DNA from: Methylotuvimicrobium buryatense 5G
GTDB lineage: Bacteria; Pseudomonadota; Gammaproteobacteria; Methylococcales; Methylomonadaceae
Assembly: GCF_000341735.1 (NCBI RefSeq)
Contig: NZ_KB455575.1
Location: forward strand, 3,181,589 to 3,245,588
Length of the DNA: 64,000 bases
Reading direction: 5' to 3'
A program made the position numbers and the translations under genes. The notes under the pieces are model-generated. The model ran no database searches, had not been told where the DNA came from, and worked only from the letters and a program-made list of their open reading frames with translations. Shown piece by piece: positions 25,236-33,218 of the stretch; within the stretch, counting starts at the first letter, position 1; every line of letters starts with the position of its first letter.

Positions 25236-25432
25236 CGGTCGCCCCTAAAATTGCGTATTAGTGTAAAGATCGAGTGATTCCTCTAATACGACCTAACAAT
25301 CGGTGCAATCTATCCGAATTTTATTGGCTTAGCAAACGAGACGTTTATCTTTCGCCCATGAAACTACGGTATTAGCTAATGAAAGCAGTGGAGTTTTAGC
25401 CGAAACGTTTTTACTTCTAGAGAGGCATTATT

Positions 25433-27373
25433 ATGAACTCATTGCAAAAAATTTTATTGATCCATCATCATATAAAGCCGAAACAACTGCATGGCGCACA
25501 AGAATCGGCGCAACAATACGGCATCGAACTCGAACCTCTTTTATTGAACGATTTTTTGCTTAATCCCAAAAAACAACTTAATGGAAGACACCATCTAGTG
25601 AGCCTGCTGGAAAGCGCAGATCTTTCTTTGTTACTCAACCAGGCGCATCGATACCACTTCAGTATAGGACTGCTGCCCGCACATAAATCGTCAATCGTCT
25701 GCCGCCTTTTCAACATTCCGACCCAAATCGAGAAAGCGTTACCGCTTGCCATCTCGCCAAATAAGGCTATCGATCTCGACTTGTTACTGTGTAATGACGA
25801 GGCCGTTTTGTTATCGGTGATGGTCGGCTATGTACCTTTTTTTAATTTTCGCCAACAATATTACGAACGGCAATCCTTGTTAAGAAGATTAATTCATCTC
25901 ATCAAAAATGCCGCTAGCCTTACCCGCCTGAAACCATTCGATTTGAGCATTGCCACCGAAAAACGCGATCAAATCAAAACTGCGGTCACCGGTGTATTAA
26001 TCATTGAAAACGATATCGAAGCGTTTGCGGCTAACTTGGTCAACGAAACGATATCATCTCAAGACAATAAGCTATCGGCCATGCTGGTCGCGCCTTGTTC
26101 AACTGTCGATTATCTGTTTTTTTTGCTGGATTGTTTTTATTATAAAAACCGAACAGCCGCAAGACTTCCTAAAGCGGTTAGCTATATCAAAACCCGCGAA
26201 CTCACACTGAGCACTTCGAAGAAATTGGATTATTGGATAGACGGGCGCCCCTGTAAAGCAGAAACATTGTTTTTCAAATGCATACCGGACAGCATTAAGA
26301 TCATTGTCGGCGAACAATTCAAATTCGTCCATGATACCCATGAGGCAGAAAAGGAAACTCTAAAAATCAATAACCTACCTCAAAACGAAGTGCGTTTGCA
26401 GCGTTTGCGGAAAAAAGTCCCATTTTTTTCGGTTGCGCAGGAAGACGACTTTAAGGACCTGTTCCTAATGCTCAAGGAAAATGCCCAACTCTCCGGGCCG
26501 TTTTTGGTATTGATGGTGCTGAGCAGCATGCTGGCGACATTCGGTTTATTTTTAAACAGTGCACCGGTCGTGATTGGTGCAATGATCCTAGCACCACTAA
26601 TGGCGCCGATCGTGTCGCTATCGATGGCTATTTTGCGTAATGACCGCAAACTGTTTAATAATGCGATTTGGGTGTTTTTAATTGGCCTTATAGCCGCCAT
26701 TGCGGTATCGGCTTTAACAACGCTAATATTGCCTTACGAAAAGATCACTGAAGAAATCCACGCCCGATTGCAACCGAGTTTATTGGACCTCGGTGTCGCA
26801 ATCGTATCGGGTATGGCCGCCGCCTATGCTCACGCCAAAGAAAACATACTGAAAAGCCTTCCCGGCGTGGCGATTGCCGTTGCGCTAGTTCCACCACTTT
26901 GCGTAATCGGTATCGGCTTAGCTTGGCACGATTGGGTAATTGTCAGCGGCGCCGGCTTATTATTTCTGACTAACTTTGCCGGAATCGCCATGACCGGCGC
27001 GCTAACGTTTCTGTTTTTGGGCTTTTCCACCGTAATTCGCATTAATTGGGGCCTTGGGTTCTCGCTGCTATTAATCGCGTTGGTGAGCATTCCACTCTAC
27101 GATTCGTTAATGACCGATATTAACCATGGCCGAATTACCTCAGCCGTCGGAAGCCAGACTTATATGGTCAATGGCAAAACTATTCAGCTTGATGACGTCA
27201 GGGTCATTTCGGCCGGCGACACCCTTTGCCTTTCAGCTGTATTGGGCAGCTCCGAAAACATTAGCTCACAAGACGTTGAAGTGCTTCGAATCGATATCGA
27301 AAAACTCCTTGATCAACCGGTTAAGATTGAAGTCACATTGAAAATTATTAGTTCGGCATATAATCACCCGTAA
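25433..27373 (+). CDS. Lipid-kinase-like domain fused to DUF389 membrane domain (TIGR00341 type)
   Basis: A 646-residue inner-membrane protein. The first 310 residues resemble a degenerate diacylglycerol/sphingosine-kinase catalytic fold (HYHFSIGLLPAHKSSIVCRL is in the place of the nucleotide loop; GGDGT is absent), followed by a WIDGRPCKAE and DSIKIIVGEQF segment like the second lipid-kinase lobe. Residues about 340-560 are the DUF389 domain, with seven or so membrane helices (NSAPVVIGAMILAPLMAPIV is the family hallmark). The C-terminal 80 residues are soluble. Start ATG at 25433 with GAGAGG upstream. The next gene, an ABC exporter, begins 21 bp after its stop. A lipid or isoprenoid-phosphate role for the pair is possible, not shown. 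Confidence 0.7.
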   Translation: MNSLQKILLIHHHIKPKQLHGAQESAQQYGIELEPLLLNDFLLNPKKQLNGRHHLVSLLESADLSLLLNQAHRYHFSIGLLPAHKSSIVCRLFNIPTQIEKALPLAISPNKAIDLDLLLCNDEAVLLSVMVGYVPFFNFRQQYYERQSLLRRLIHLIKNAASLTRLKPFDLSIATEKRDQIKTAVTGVLIIENDIEAFAANLVNETISSQDNKLSAMLVAPCSTVDYLFFLLDCFYYKNRTAARLPKAVSYIKTRELTLSTSKKLDYWIDGRPCKAETLFFKCIPDSIKIIVGEQFKFVHDTHEAEKETLKINNLPQNEVRLQRLRKKVPFFSVAQEDDFKDLFLMLKENAQLSGPFLVLMVLSSMLATFGLFLNSAPVVIGAMILAPLMAPIVSLSMAILRNDRKLFNNAIWVFLIGLIAAIAVSALTTLILPYEKITEEIHARLQPSLLDLGVAIVSGMAAAYAHAKENILKSLPGVAIAVALVPPLCVIGIGLAWHDWVIVSGAGLLFLTNFAGIAMTGALTFLFLGFSTVIRINWGLGFSLLLIALVSIPLYDSLMTDINHGRITSAVGSQTYMVNGKTIQLDDVRVISAGDTLCLSAVLGSSENISSQDVEVLRIDIEKLLDQPVKIEVTLKIISSAYNHP

Positions 27374-27394
27374 TTTTTTAAATTATCAGTTATC

Positions 27395-29209
27395 ATGTCT
27401 AACTCCTCTCCCTTCCAACGCGCTAGAGAAGCTCCGAACCTTCCTACCGGTACGGTCAAATTTATCCTGTACTGTATTAGCAGTTTCCCGGGTCTATTGA
27501 CGTTAATGTTAATTCTCGAGACCGGACAGGCGGCATGCAATATTCTGGTGCCTTATGCAGTCAAGGCCATTATGGATGGCGTCGCTTCATTGACCGGGGA
27601 CACCGGCCCGGTACTGAAAACATTGCAACAACCATTGCTATTGCTGGCAGGCTTGGCTTTGGCCGAGATCATCTTCAGTCGAACCAGCGGTGCATTGCTG
27701 ATTATTATCGGACCTCGTTTGCGGCAAAGAACAACACAAAAACTTTTTGCTTATTTGCAGTATCACTCGGTTAGCTACTTCGGCCACCACTTTGCCGGAG
27801 CGCTGGCGCATCGCATTAGCGAAACCGCGATCAGTGTCAATCATACAACGTGGTCGGTTTTGTGCGAATTTTGGCCAATTACAATAACCTTTAGCGTGTC
27901 GATTTTTTTATTGCTAGGGGTTCATCAGGGTTTGGGGCAATACGTTGCAAGCTGGGTACTGGCCTATATTGCCATTTCTTATTGGCTTGCCACCCGCTGT
28001 CAGCATTACGCAAAAAGTTACGCCGCGACTCGCAGTCAGGTCAACGGCAAAATCGTCGACGCGGTCAGCAACATGCTTAACGCAAAGTTGTTTGCCCGGC
28101 TCGATTACGAACGCCGTTATTTGAATGAATATTTGGAAACCGAAGTTCGGGCCGGACGCCGCACATTTTGGTATATGGAACGGGTCCGTTGGTTTCAATT
28201 CATTGCCGCCGCCGCACTCAAGATCGGCACGGTCTACTATGCGCTCACACTTTGGGAAGGCGGCATAATCAGTGTCGGCGATTTTACAATGAGTATTGCC
28301 TTGGCGTTATTGATTATCAGCGATGCCCGTAATCTAACACGACGTTTTTTAGAGTTTTTCGAATATGTCGGCAATGTTGCCAACGGTATCGATACCATCG
28401 TTCGTCCTCACGAAATTGTCGACAAACCTGAAGCTACACCTCTAATCGTGACACATGGCAGGATCGAGTTCCGTCATGTTCGTTTCGGTTACGATCCCTC
28501 GCAACCGGTTTTCGAAGACTTGAACGTCATCATCGAACCGGGGCAACGGGTTGGTTTAGTTGGTTTTTCCGGGTCCGGAAAATCGACCTTTGTCGCGCTA
28601 ATGCTGCGCAATTACGAGCCTCAAGACGGAGCGATTCTAATCGATGATGTCGATATTGCTGGCGTATTTCAAGATTCCTTGCATGAACAGGTCAGCCTGA
28701 TTCCTCAGGATCCGAGCTTGTTCCACCGCAGCCTCAAAGAAAATATCGGTTACGGCAAACTGGATGCGGAGGATGCGGAAATCATTGGCGCAGCTGATCT
28801 CGCTCACGCCGACGAGTTTATCAAAGACATGAAAGAAGGTTACGATGCCCTGGTAGGAGAACGCGGCGTTAAGCTGTCCGGCGGACAGCGTCAGCGCATC
28901 GCCATCGCTCGCGTCATGCTGAAGGATGCGCCGATTCTTATTCTTGACGAAGCCACATCCAGTTTGGATTCGGTCACTGAAAAAACCATTCAGGAAAATC
29001 TCGACCGAGCCATGGGCCGTAAGACCGTCATCGCCGTTGCGCATCGTTTATCGACGATCGCCCATCTCGACCGCATTTTGGTCTTCGACAACGGCCGAAT
29101 CGTCGAGGACGGCAGCCATAATGAATTACTGGATCGAAAAGGATTTTATCATCGGCTTTGGTCAATGCAGGCAGGAGGCTTTTTGCCGGAAGAGGCGGTT
29201 AGCGGTTAG
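27395..29209 (+). CDS. ABC exporter (fused membrane and ATPase domains)
   Basis: A 604-residue half-transporter of the MsbA/exporter type. Six membrane helices occupy about 20-330, followed by an ATPase domain: Walker A GFSGSGKST, signature LSGGQRQRIAIAR, Walker B ILILDEATSSLD and the switch His in AVAHRLST. It probably works as a homodimer exporting a lipid, polymer or peptide. It is downstream of, and likely co-transcribed with, the lipid-kinase-like/DUF389 gene. Its last three codons and TAG stop are formed by a GCGGTTA tandem repeat that continues beyond the gene. Confidence 0.88.
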   Translation: MSNSSPFQRAREAPNLPTGTVKFILYCISSFPGLLTLMLILETGQAACNILVPYAVKAIMDGVASLTGDTGPVLKTLQQPLLLLAGLALAEIIFSRTSGALLIIIGPRLRQRTTQKLFAYLQYHSVSYFGHHFAGALAHRISETAISVNHTTWSVLCEFWPITITFSVSIFLLLGVHQGLGQYVASWVLAYIAISYWLATRCQHYAKSYAATRSQVNGKIVDAVSNMLNAKLFARLDYERRYLNEYLETEVRAGRRTFWYMERVRWFQFIAAAALKIGTVYYALTLWEGGIISVGDFTMSIALALLIISDARNLTRRFLEFFEYVGNVANGIDTIVRPHEIVDKPEATPLIVTHGRIEFRHVRFGYDPSQPVFEDLNVIIEPGQRVGLVGFSGSGKSTFVALMLRNYEPQDGAILIDDVDIAGVFQDSLHEQVSLIPQDPSLFHRSLKENIGYGKLDAEDAEIIGAADLAHADEFIKDMKEGYDALVGERGVKLSGGQRQRIAIARVMLKDAPILILDEATSSLDSVTEKTIQENLDRAMGRKTVIAVAHRLSTIAHLDRILVFDNGRIVEDGSHNELLDRKGFYHRLWSMQAGGFLPEEAVSG

Positions 29210-29261
29210 CGGTTAGCGGTTAGCGGTTAGCGGTTAGCGGTTAGCGGTTAGCGGTTAGCGG
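29195..29261 (+). repeat. Tandem heptamer (GCGGTTA) at the 3' end of the ABC exporter gene
   Basis: Nine full copies and four bases of GCGGTTA in perfect tandem. The gene's stop codon TAG (29207-29209) lies in the second copy. Because 7 is not a multiple of 3, successive TAGs fall in all three frames. No hairpin or T-tract is seen. Confidence 0.95.
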
Positions 29262-29465
29262 AATAGTTTAAACCGCCTTTGTCGTTGAACAAGCGGAGAA
29301 AATTGTTCTGACAATCATTGCTTTACTAAGCGACGGTTCGATCTATATAGGTGTGCGATAGATCACTTTACAGACTAGCCTAGCAAAAACTAACAAAACG
29401 GTCGTGAAAAAAGTTAAAATGAGCGGCTTTTAACTCTCCGCGCACTTTCAAGCTGGATAACTATT

Positions 29466-30536
29466 ATGTTAAGCAAATATAACACCGATGACTTAAGAAT
29501 CAGTGAAACGAAAGAAGTCATCGCGCCTGTTGCAGTACACGAAGAACTGCCGATGAATGAACTCGCGGCGACTACGGTGCTGCAAACGCGCGCCGAAATT
29601 CATGACATATTAACCGGAGATGACGACCGCTTGTTAGTCGTGATCGGCCCGTGTTCGATTCATAATCCGGAAGCGGCGATCGAGTATGGAAAAAGACTCA
29701 AAACGATCAAAGACGAATTGAACAAAGATCTTCTGATCGTAATGCGGGTTTATTTCGAAAAGCCCAGAACGACGGTCGGCTGGAAAGGTCTGATCAACGA
29801 TCCCGATCTGGATTCCAGCTTCGATATCAACAAAGGCCTGCGTATTGCCCGGCGCCTATTGCTGGATCTAAACACACTGGGCATGCCGGCCGCAACCGAA
29901 TATCTCGATTTAATCACACCGCAGTATGTTTCCGACTTGATTTCGTGGGGGGCCATCGGCGCAAGAACTACCGAGAGTCAGGTGCATCGCGAATTGGCTT
30001 CCGGTCTGTCCTGTGCGGTCGGTTTCAAGAACGCGACCGACGGCTCGATCAAAATCGCGATCGACGCAATCGGCGCCGCAATGAGCCCCCATCACTTCCT
30101 CTCGTTAACGAAAGAAGGCCGTTCGGCGATATTTTCGACGCGCGGCAATGAAGATGCTCACATTATTTTACGCGGCGGCAACGGCCAGCCCAACTACGAT
30201 GCGGTCAACGTTGAAAAAGTCGCGGAGGGGCTGGAAAACTCAGGATTAAGACCGCGCATTATGATCGATTTCAGCCATGCGAATAGTTTGAAACAATATC
30301 AACGTCAGCTGATCGTCGGCGAGGATGTCGGCGGGCAAATAGCCTGCGGCGACAAACGCATCATCGGCGTCATGATCGAAAGCCACTTAAAGGCCGGACG
30401 CCAGGATGTAATTCCCGGCAAACCGTTGACTTTCGGACAAAGTATTACCGATGCCTGCCTAGGCTGGGAAGATTCGATACAGTTGTTGAAAGATCTTGCT
30501 GCGGCAGTCGTTGCACGCAGAAAGACTGAAAATTAA
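29466..30536 (+). CDS. aroG: 3-deoxy-7-phosphoheptulonate synthase (class I)
   Basis: A 356-residue DAHP synthase that joins phosphoenolpyruvate and erythrose 4-phosphate to begin the shikimate pathway. Family motifs: [62 protein letters not shown] and [10 protein letters not shown]. Length and N-terminal extension fit the E. coli AroF/AroG/AroH type. Which aromatic amino acid inhibits it cannot be judged by eye. It is 14 bp ahead of thiSG and may share its transcript. Confidence 0.93.
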   Translation: MLSKYNTDDLRISETKEVIAPVAVHEELPMNELAATTVLQTRAEIHDILTGDDDRLLVVIGPCSIHNPEAAIEYGKRLKTIKDELNKDLLIVMRVYFEKPRTTVGWKGLINDPDLDSSFDINKGLRIARRLLLDLNTLGMPAATEYLDLITPQYVSDLISWGAIGARTTESQVHRELASGLSCAVGFKNATDGSIKIAIDAIGAAMSPHHFLSLTKEGRSAIFSTRGNEDAHIILRGGNGQPNYDAVNVEKVAEGLENSGLRPRIMIDFSHANSLKQYQRQLIVGEDVGGQIACGDKRIIGVMIESHLKAGRQDVIPGKPLTFGQSITDACLGWEDSIQLLKDLAAAVVARRKTEN

Positions 30537-30550
30537 AACGGAGCGTAAAC

Positions 30551-31528
30551 GTGAACATATTGTTAAATGGCGAATCCCGCGAGTATCCGGAAGCGACAAC
30601 GGTCGCGCGGGTTATAACCGATATTGGGCTAAGCGGCAAACGCATCGCGGTTGAATTGAATAAAGAAATCCTGCCATTCGACCGCTACGAGCAGCAAACG
30701 CTGCAAGACAACGATCGTCTCGAAATCGTTCATGCCATCGGCGGCGGCCAAGACGATACTTTCACCGTAGCCGGCACCCGCTTTCATTCGCGCTTATTGG
30801 TCGGCACAGGTAAGTATAAAGACCTGGAGGAAACCCGCCTGGCTATCGAAGCTAGCGGTGCTGAAATCGTTACGGTCGCGATCCGACGGACCAATATCGG
30901 CCAAAACCCGGGCGAACCCAATCTACTCGATGTAATTTCGCCTGATAAGTACACGATCTTGCCGAATACCGCCGGTTGCTTCACTGCCGACGATGCTGTG
31001 CGGACCTGCCGTTTGGCCAGAGAGTTATTGGGCGGCCATAAACTGGTCAAACTGGAAGTCTTGGCCGACCAAAAAACCTTATTCCCCGATGTCGCCGAAA
31101 CGTATGTTGCGGCGGAATTATTGGTCAAGGACGGCTTCGATGTGATGGTTTATACCAATGACGACCCAATTGCCGCAAAAAGACTGGAGGATATCGGCTG
31201 TGTTGCGGTGATGCCATTGGCTGCACCGATCGGTTCGGGATTGGGCATTCGTAATCCATACAACATTTTGACCATCGTCGAGAACGCCAACGTACCGATT
31301 CTGGTCGACGCCGGCGTCGGAACGGCTTCCGATGCCGCTATCGCGATGGAGCTCGGCTGCGATGGCGTGCTAATGAATACCGCGATCGCCGCCGCCCAAC
31401 ATCCGGTCATGATGGCTGAAGCGATGAGAAAAGCAATCGAAGCCGGTCGCCTGGCATTTTTAGCCGGACGCATGCCAAGAAAACGATTCGCTTCGGCTTC
31501 GTCGCCGATCGACGGTTTGTTTCTTTAA
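30551..31528 (+). CDS. thiSG: ThiS-ThiG fusion: sulfur carrier and thiazole synthase
   Basis: A 325-residue fusion for thiamine thiazole synthesis. Residues 1-66 are a ThiS ubiquitin-like sulfur carrier ending in AIGGG (62-66). Residues 67-325 are ThiG, a TIM barrel with the Schiff-base lysine in [10 protein letters not shown] (about K167), [11 protein letters not shown] and GIRNPYNIL. No stop or start separates the parts. ThiS normally needs a free C-terminal Gly-Gly for its thiocarboxylate, so either the chain is cleaved after the glycines or the fusion is non-standard. Fused thiS-thiG annotations exist in other proteobacteria. It begins 14 bp after aroG. Confidence 0.9.
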   Translation: MNILLNGESREYPEATTVARVITDIGLSGKRIAVELNKEILPFDRYEQQTLQDNDRLEIVHAIGGGQDDTFTVAGTRFHSRLLVGTGKYKDLEETRLAIEASGAEIVTVAIRRTNIGQNPGEPNLLDVISPDKYTILPNTAGCFTADDAVRTCRLARELLGGHKLVKLEVLADQKTLFPDVAETYVAAELLVKDGFDVMVYTNDDPIAAKRLEDIGCVAVMPLAAPIGSGLGIRNPYNILTIVENANVPILVDAGVGTASDAAIAMELGCDGVLMNTAIAAAQHPVMMAEAMRKAIEAGRLAFLAGRMPRKRFASASSPIDGLFL

Positions 31529-31554
31529 ACCTAGAAAAAGACTTTGAAGGTCAA

Positions 31555-31972
31555 GTGTAAGTTAATTCAATAACTTGCCCAGCCTAAACAAATCAAGCAC
31601 CCATGACCCAAATACCGAAAAATGTTAAAGCTGGGCTTGCTATGCGTTTGCATAGAACTTTCGTTCACCCAAAAGATTAGCGGAAATATTACTGTGGAAG
31701 TTCGTAGATTTTGGCTCTTTATCTAATTTTTCGATATAAGAAGCTCGGCAGAGAAAATGCCGGTTCCGGAGAGGGTGCGGTTCAGGCGTCGGCGGCAGGG
31801 AAAGCCGCCGTCGAGCCTACATGGACGTATTCACGGCGTCCTGTCGGGCGAGTGACCGCACCCTCCCCAACGCCTAGCACTTTCATTTACTGGGGCGATT
31901 ACCAGACTTTCATGAACTTTAGGTAATCTCTTGAAATACTTCATGTGCTTCATGATTAAACTGCCAAATAGG
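31555..31972 (-). repeat. Repeat family F, copy 3, apparently split by a segment containing repeat C1
   Basis: On the reverse strand the left end of family F (GGCAGTTTAATCATGAAGCA, 31904-31972) and, further on, sequence matching the interior of copy F2 (GGGTGAACGAAAG, CAAGTTATTGAATTAACTT; 31555-31680) occur in the same order as in F2. They are separated by about 220 bp that include repeat C1. There is no gene in 31529-32100. Confidence 0.45.
31771..31866 (+). repeat. Repeat family C, copy 1
   Basis: The ends GAGGGTGCGGTT and AGTGACCGCACCCTC form inverted repeats with a GGCGGC/GCCGCC inner stem. The middle CCTACATGGACGTATTCACG is identical to the family A core. It is an intermediate linking families A and C. 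Confidence 0.65.
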
Positions 31973-32100
31973 ATTCGCTTGGCTGTTTTTTCAACTCTAA
32001 GCACATGCATTCGCACTGAACTGTTGGGTTACGCTTCGCTAACCCAACCGATTCAGCCGTATTCATTAATATTGCAATATAAACGCCGAACTCCGTCAGC

Positions 32101-32790
32101 ATGAATTCCCCCGATTTATCCAACGCCGGCAAAATCCGAAGCTTTTCGCGGCGTCAAGGCCGTATCACCGCCGGCCAGCAGCAAGCACTCACCGATTCCT
32201 GGGATAAGTACGGCCTGGAGCCCGGTATCGAATGCTGTTTCAGCGAAATTTTCGGACGCGAAGCGCCGGTTATCGTCGAAATCGGTTTCGGAAACGGCGA
32301 TAGCCTCGCGGACATGGCCGAGGCGAACCCCGGTTGCGATTACATCGGTATTGAAGTGCATAGACCGGGCGTCGGCCATTTGATTATGCAACTGGAAGCG
32401 CGCGAACTGAGCAATGTCCGAATTTTTTGCCATGATGCAGTCGAGATTCTGGCCCGAAGCATCCCCGATCAAAGCCTAGCGGGTGTCCATCTATTTTTTC
32501 CCGACCCTTGGCCGAAAAAACGTCACCATAAACGGCGTATCGTCAAACCGGCCTTCGTCAATTTGGTCACGGCAAAATTGACACGGGGCGGTTATTTTCA
32601 TTGCGCGACGGATTGGGAAAACTATGCTAAGCATATGCTGGCGGTATTATTAAATGCACCGGATCTTAATAATGCCGAAGCCGGCGGAGGATTTAGCGAG
32701 CGTCCCTCTTATCGGCCCTTAACTAAATTCGAAAGCCGTGGACTACGCCTCGGCCACGGCGTTTGGGATTTGATTTTTAAAAAAAACTAG
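32101..32790 (+). CDS. trmB: tRNA (guanine-N7-)-methyltransferase
   Basis: A 229-residue SAM-dependent enzyme that makes m7G46 in tRNA. The SAM-binding VEIGFGNGDSL, FFPDPWPKKRHHKRRIVKP and the C-terminal PLTKFESRGLRLGH are the family signature. Length is normal. Its TAG stop (32788-32790) coincides with the first bases of an inverted-repeat element, so the element inserted exactly at the gene end, perhaps changing the last residues (KKN). Confidence 0.95.
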   Translation: MNSPDLSNAGKIRSFSRRQGRITAGQQQALTDSWDKYGLEPGIECCFSEIFGREAPVIVEIGFGNGDSLADMAEANPGCDYIGIEVHRPGVGHLIMQLEARELSNVRIFCHDAVEILARSIPDQSLAGVHLFFPDPWPKKRHHKRRIVKPAFVNLVTAKLTRGGYFHCATDWENYAKHMLAVLLNAPDLNNAEAGGGFSERPSYRPLTKFESRGLRLGHGVWDLIFKKN

Positions 32791-33040
32791 TACTCAGTCA
32801 ATCTTGTTTTGCCGGGGAAAAGTAAATCCGTTCGTCCTGAGCAAAGTAAGCGCCCTTCGGTCGCATGGCGTTACTATGAAACAATCGCTGTTTGACGTAT
32901 TTTTTTGTATTTTTACATCTTGTCAAGATATTGATTTTAAACGCATAAAAATCCATTTCTTGAGAACCTGCCGAAGGATGAGCGGATTTACGCTGAGCTA
33001 AACTATTTTTACCCGACATTGTAAAAATGACTGAGTACTA
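32788..33040. mobile_element. 253-bp MITE with TA ends
   Basis: The terminal inverted repeats TAGTACTCAGTCA (32788-32800) and TGACTGAGTACTA (33028-33040) are perfect over 13 bp. A second conserved block inside (GTAAATCCG/CGGATTTAC) extends the symmetry. TA at both outer ends would fit the TA duplication of IS630/Tc1-type transposons. No transposase is encoded. The left end overlaps the trmB stop codon. Confidence 0.75.
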
Positions 33041-33169
33041 AATATCTGTGTAAATAAAAAAGGCGCGAAAGGCAATTGCGTCATTCGACAACACCAAGAA
33101 GAGAACACATTAAGCATTGTGTAGGCGTATCCGAGAAAATCATACAACAGAGCTCACAACCGAAGTGCT

Positions 33170-33218
33170 CTGTTCACTGTTCCCTGTTCACTATTTACTT
33201 CTCACTGTTTACTGTTCA
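33170..33218 (-). repeat. Degenerate heptamer array at the 3' end of the dynamin gene
   Basis: Seven consecutive 7-base units (CTGTTCA, CTGTTCC, CTGTTCA, CTATTTA, CTTCTCA, CTGTTTA, CTGTTCA). On the coding (minus) strand they read TGAACAG/TAAACAG and similar. The dynamin gene's TAA is in the second unit met on that strand. Confidence 0.85.

Noticed and set aside
32798-33019. Short frames inside the 253-bp MITE
   Set aside because: They lie within an inverted-repeat element, with no coding signature and no ribosome-binding site.
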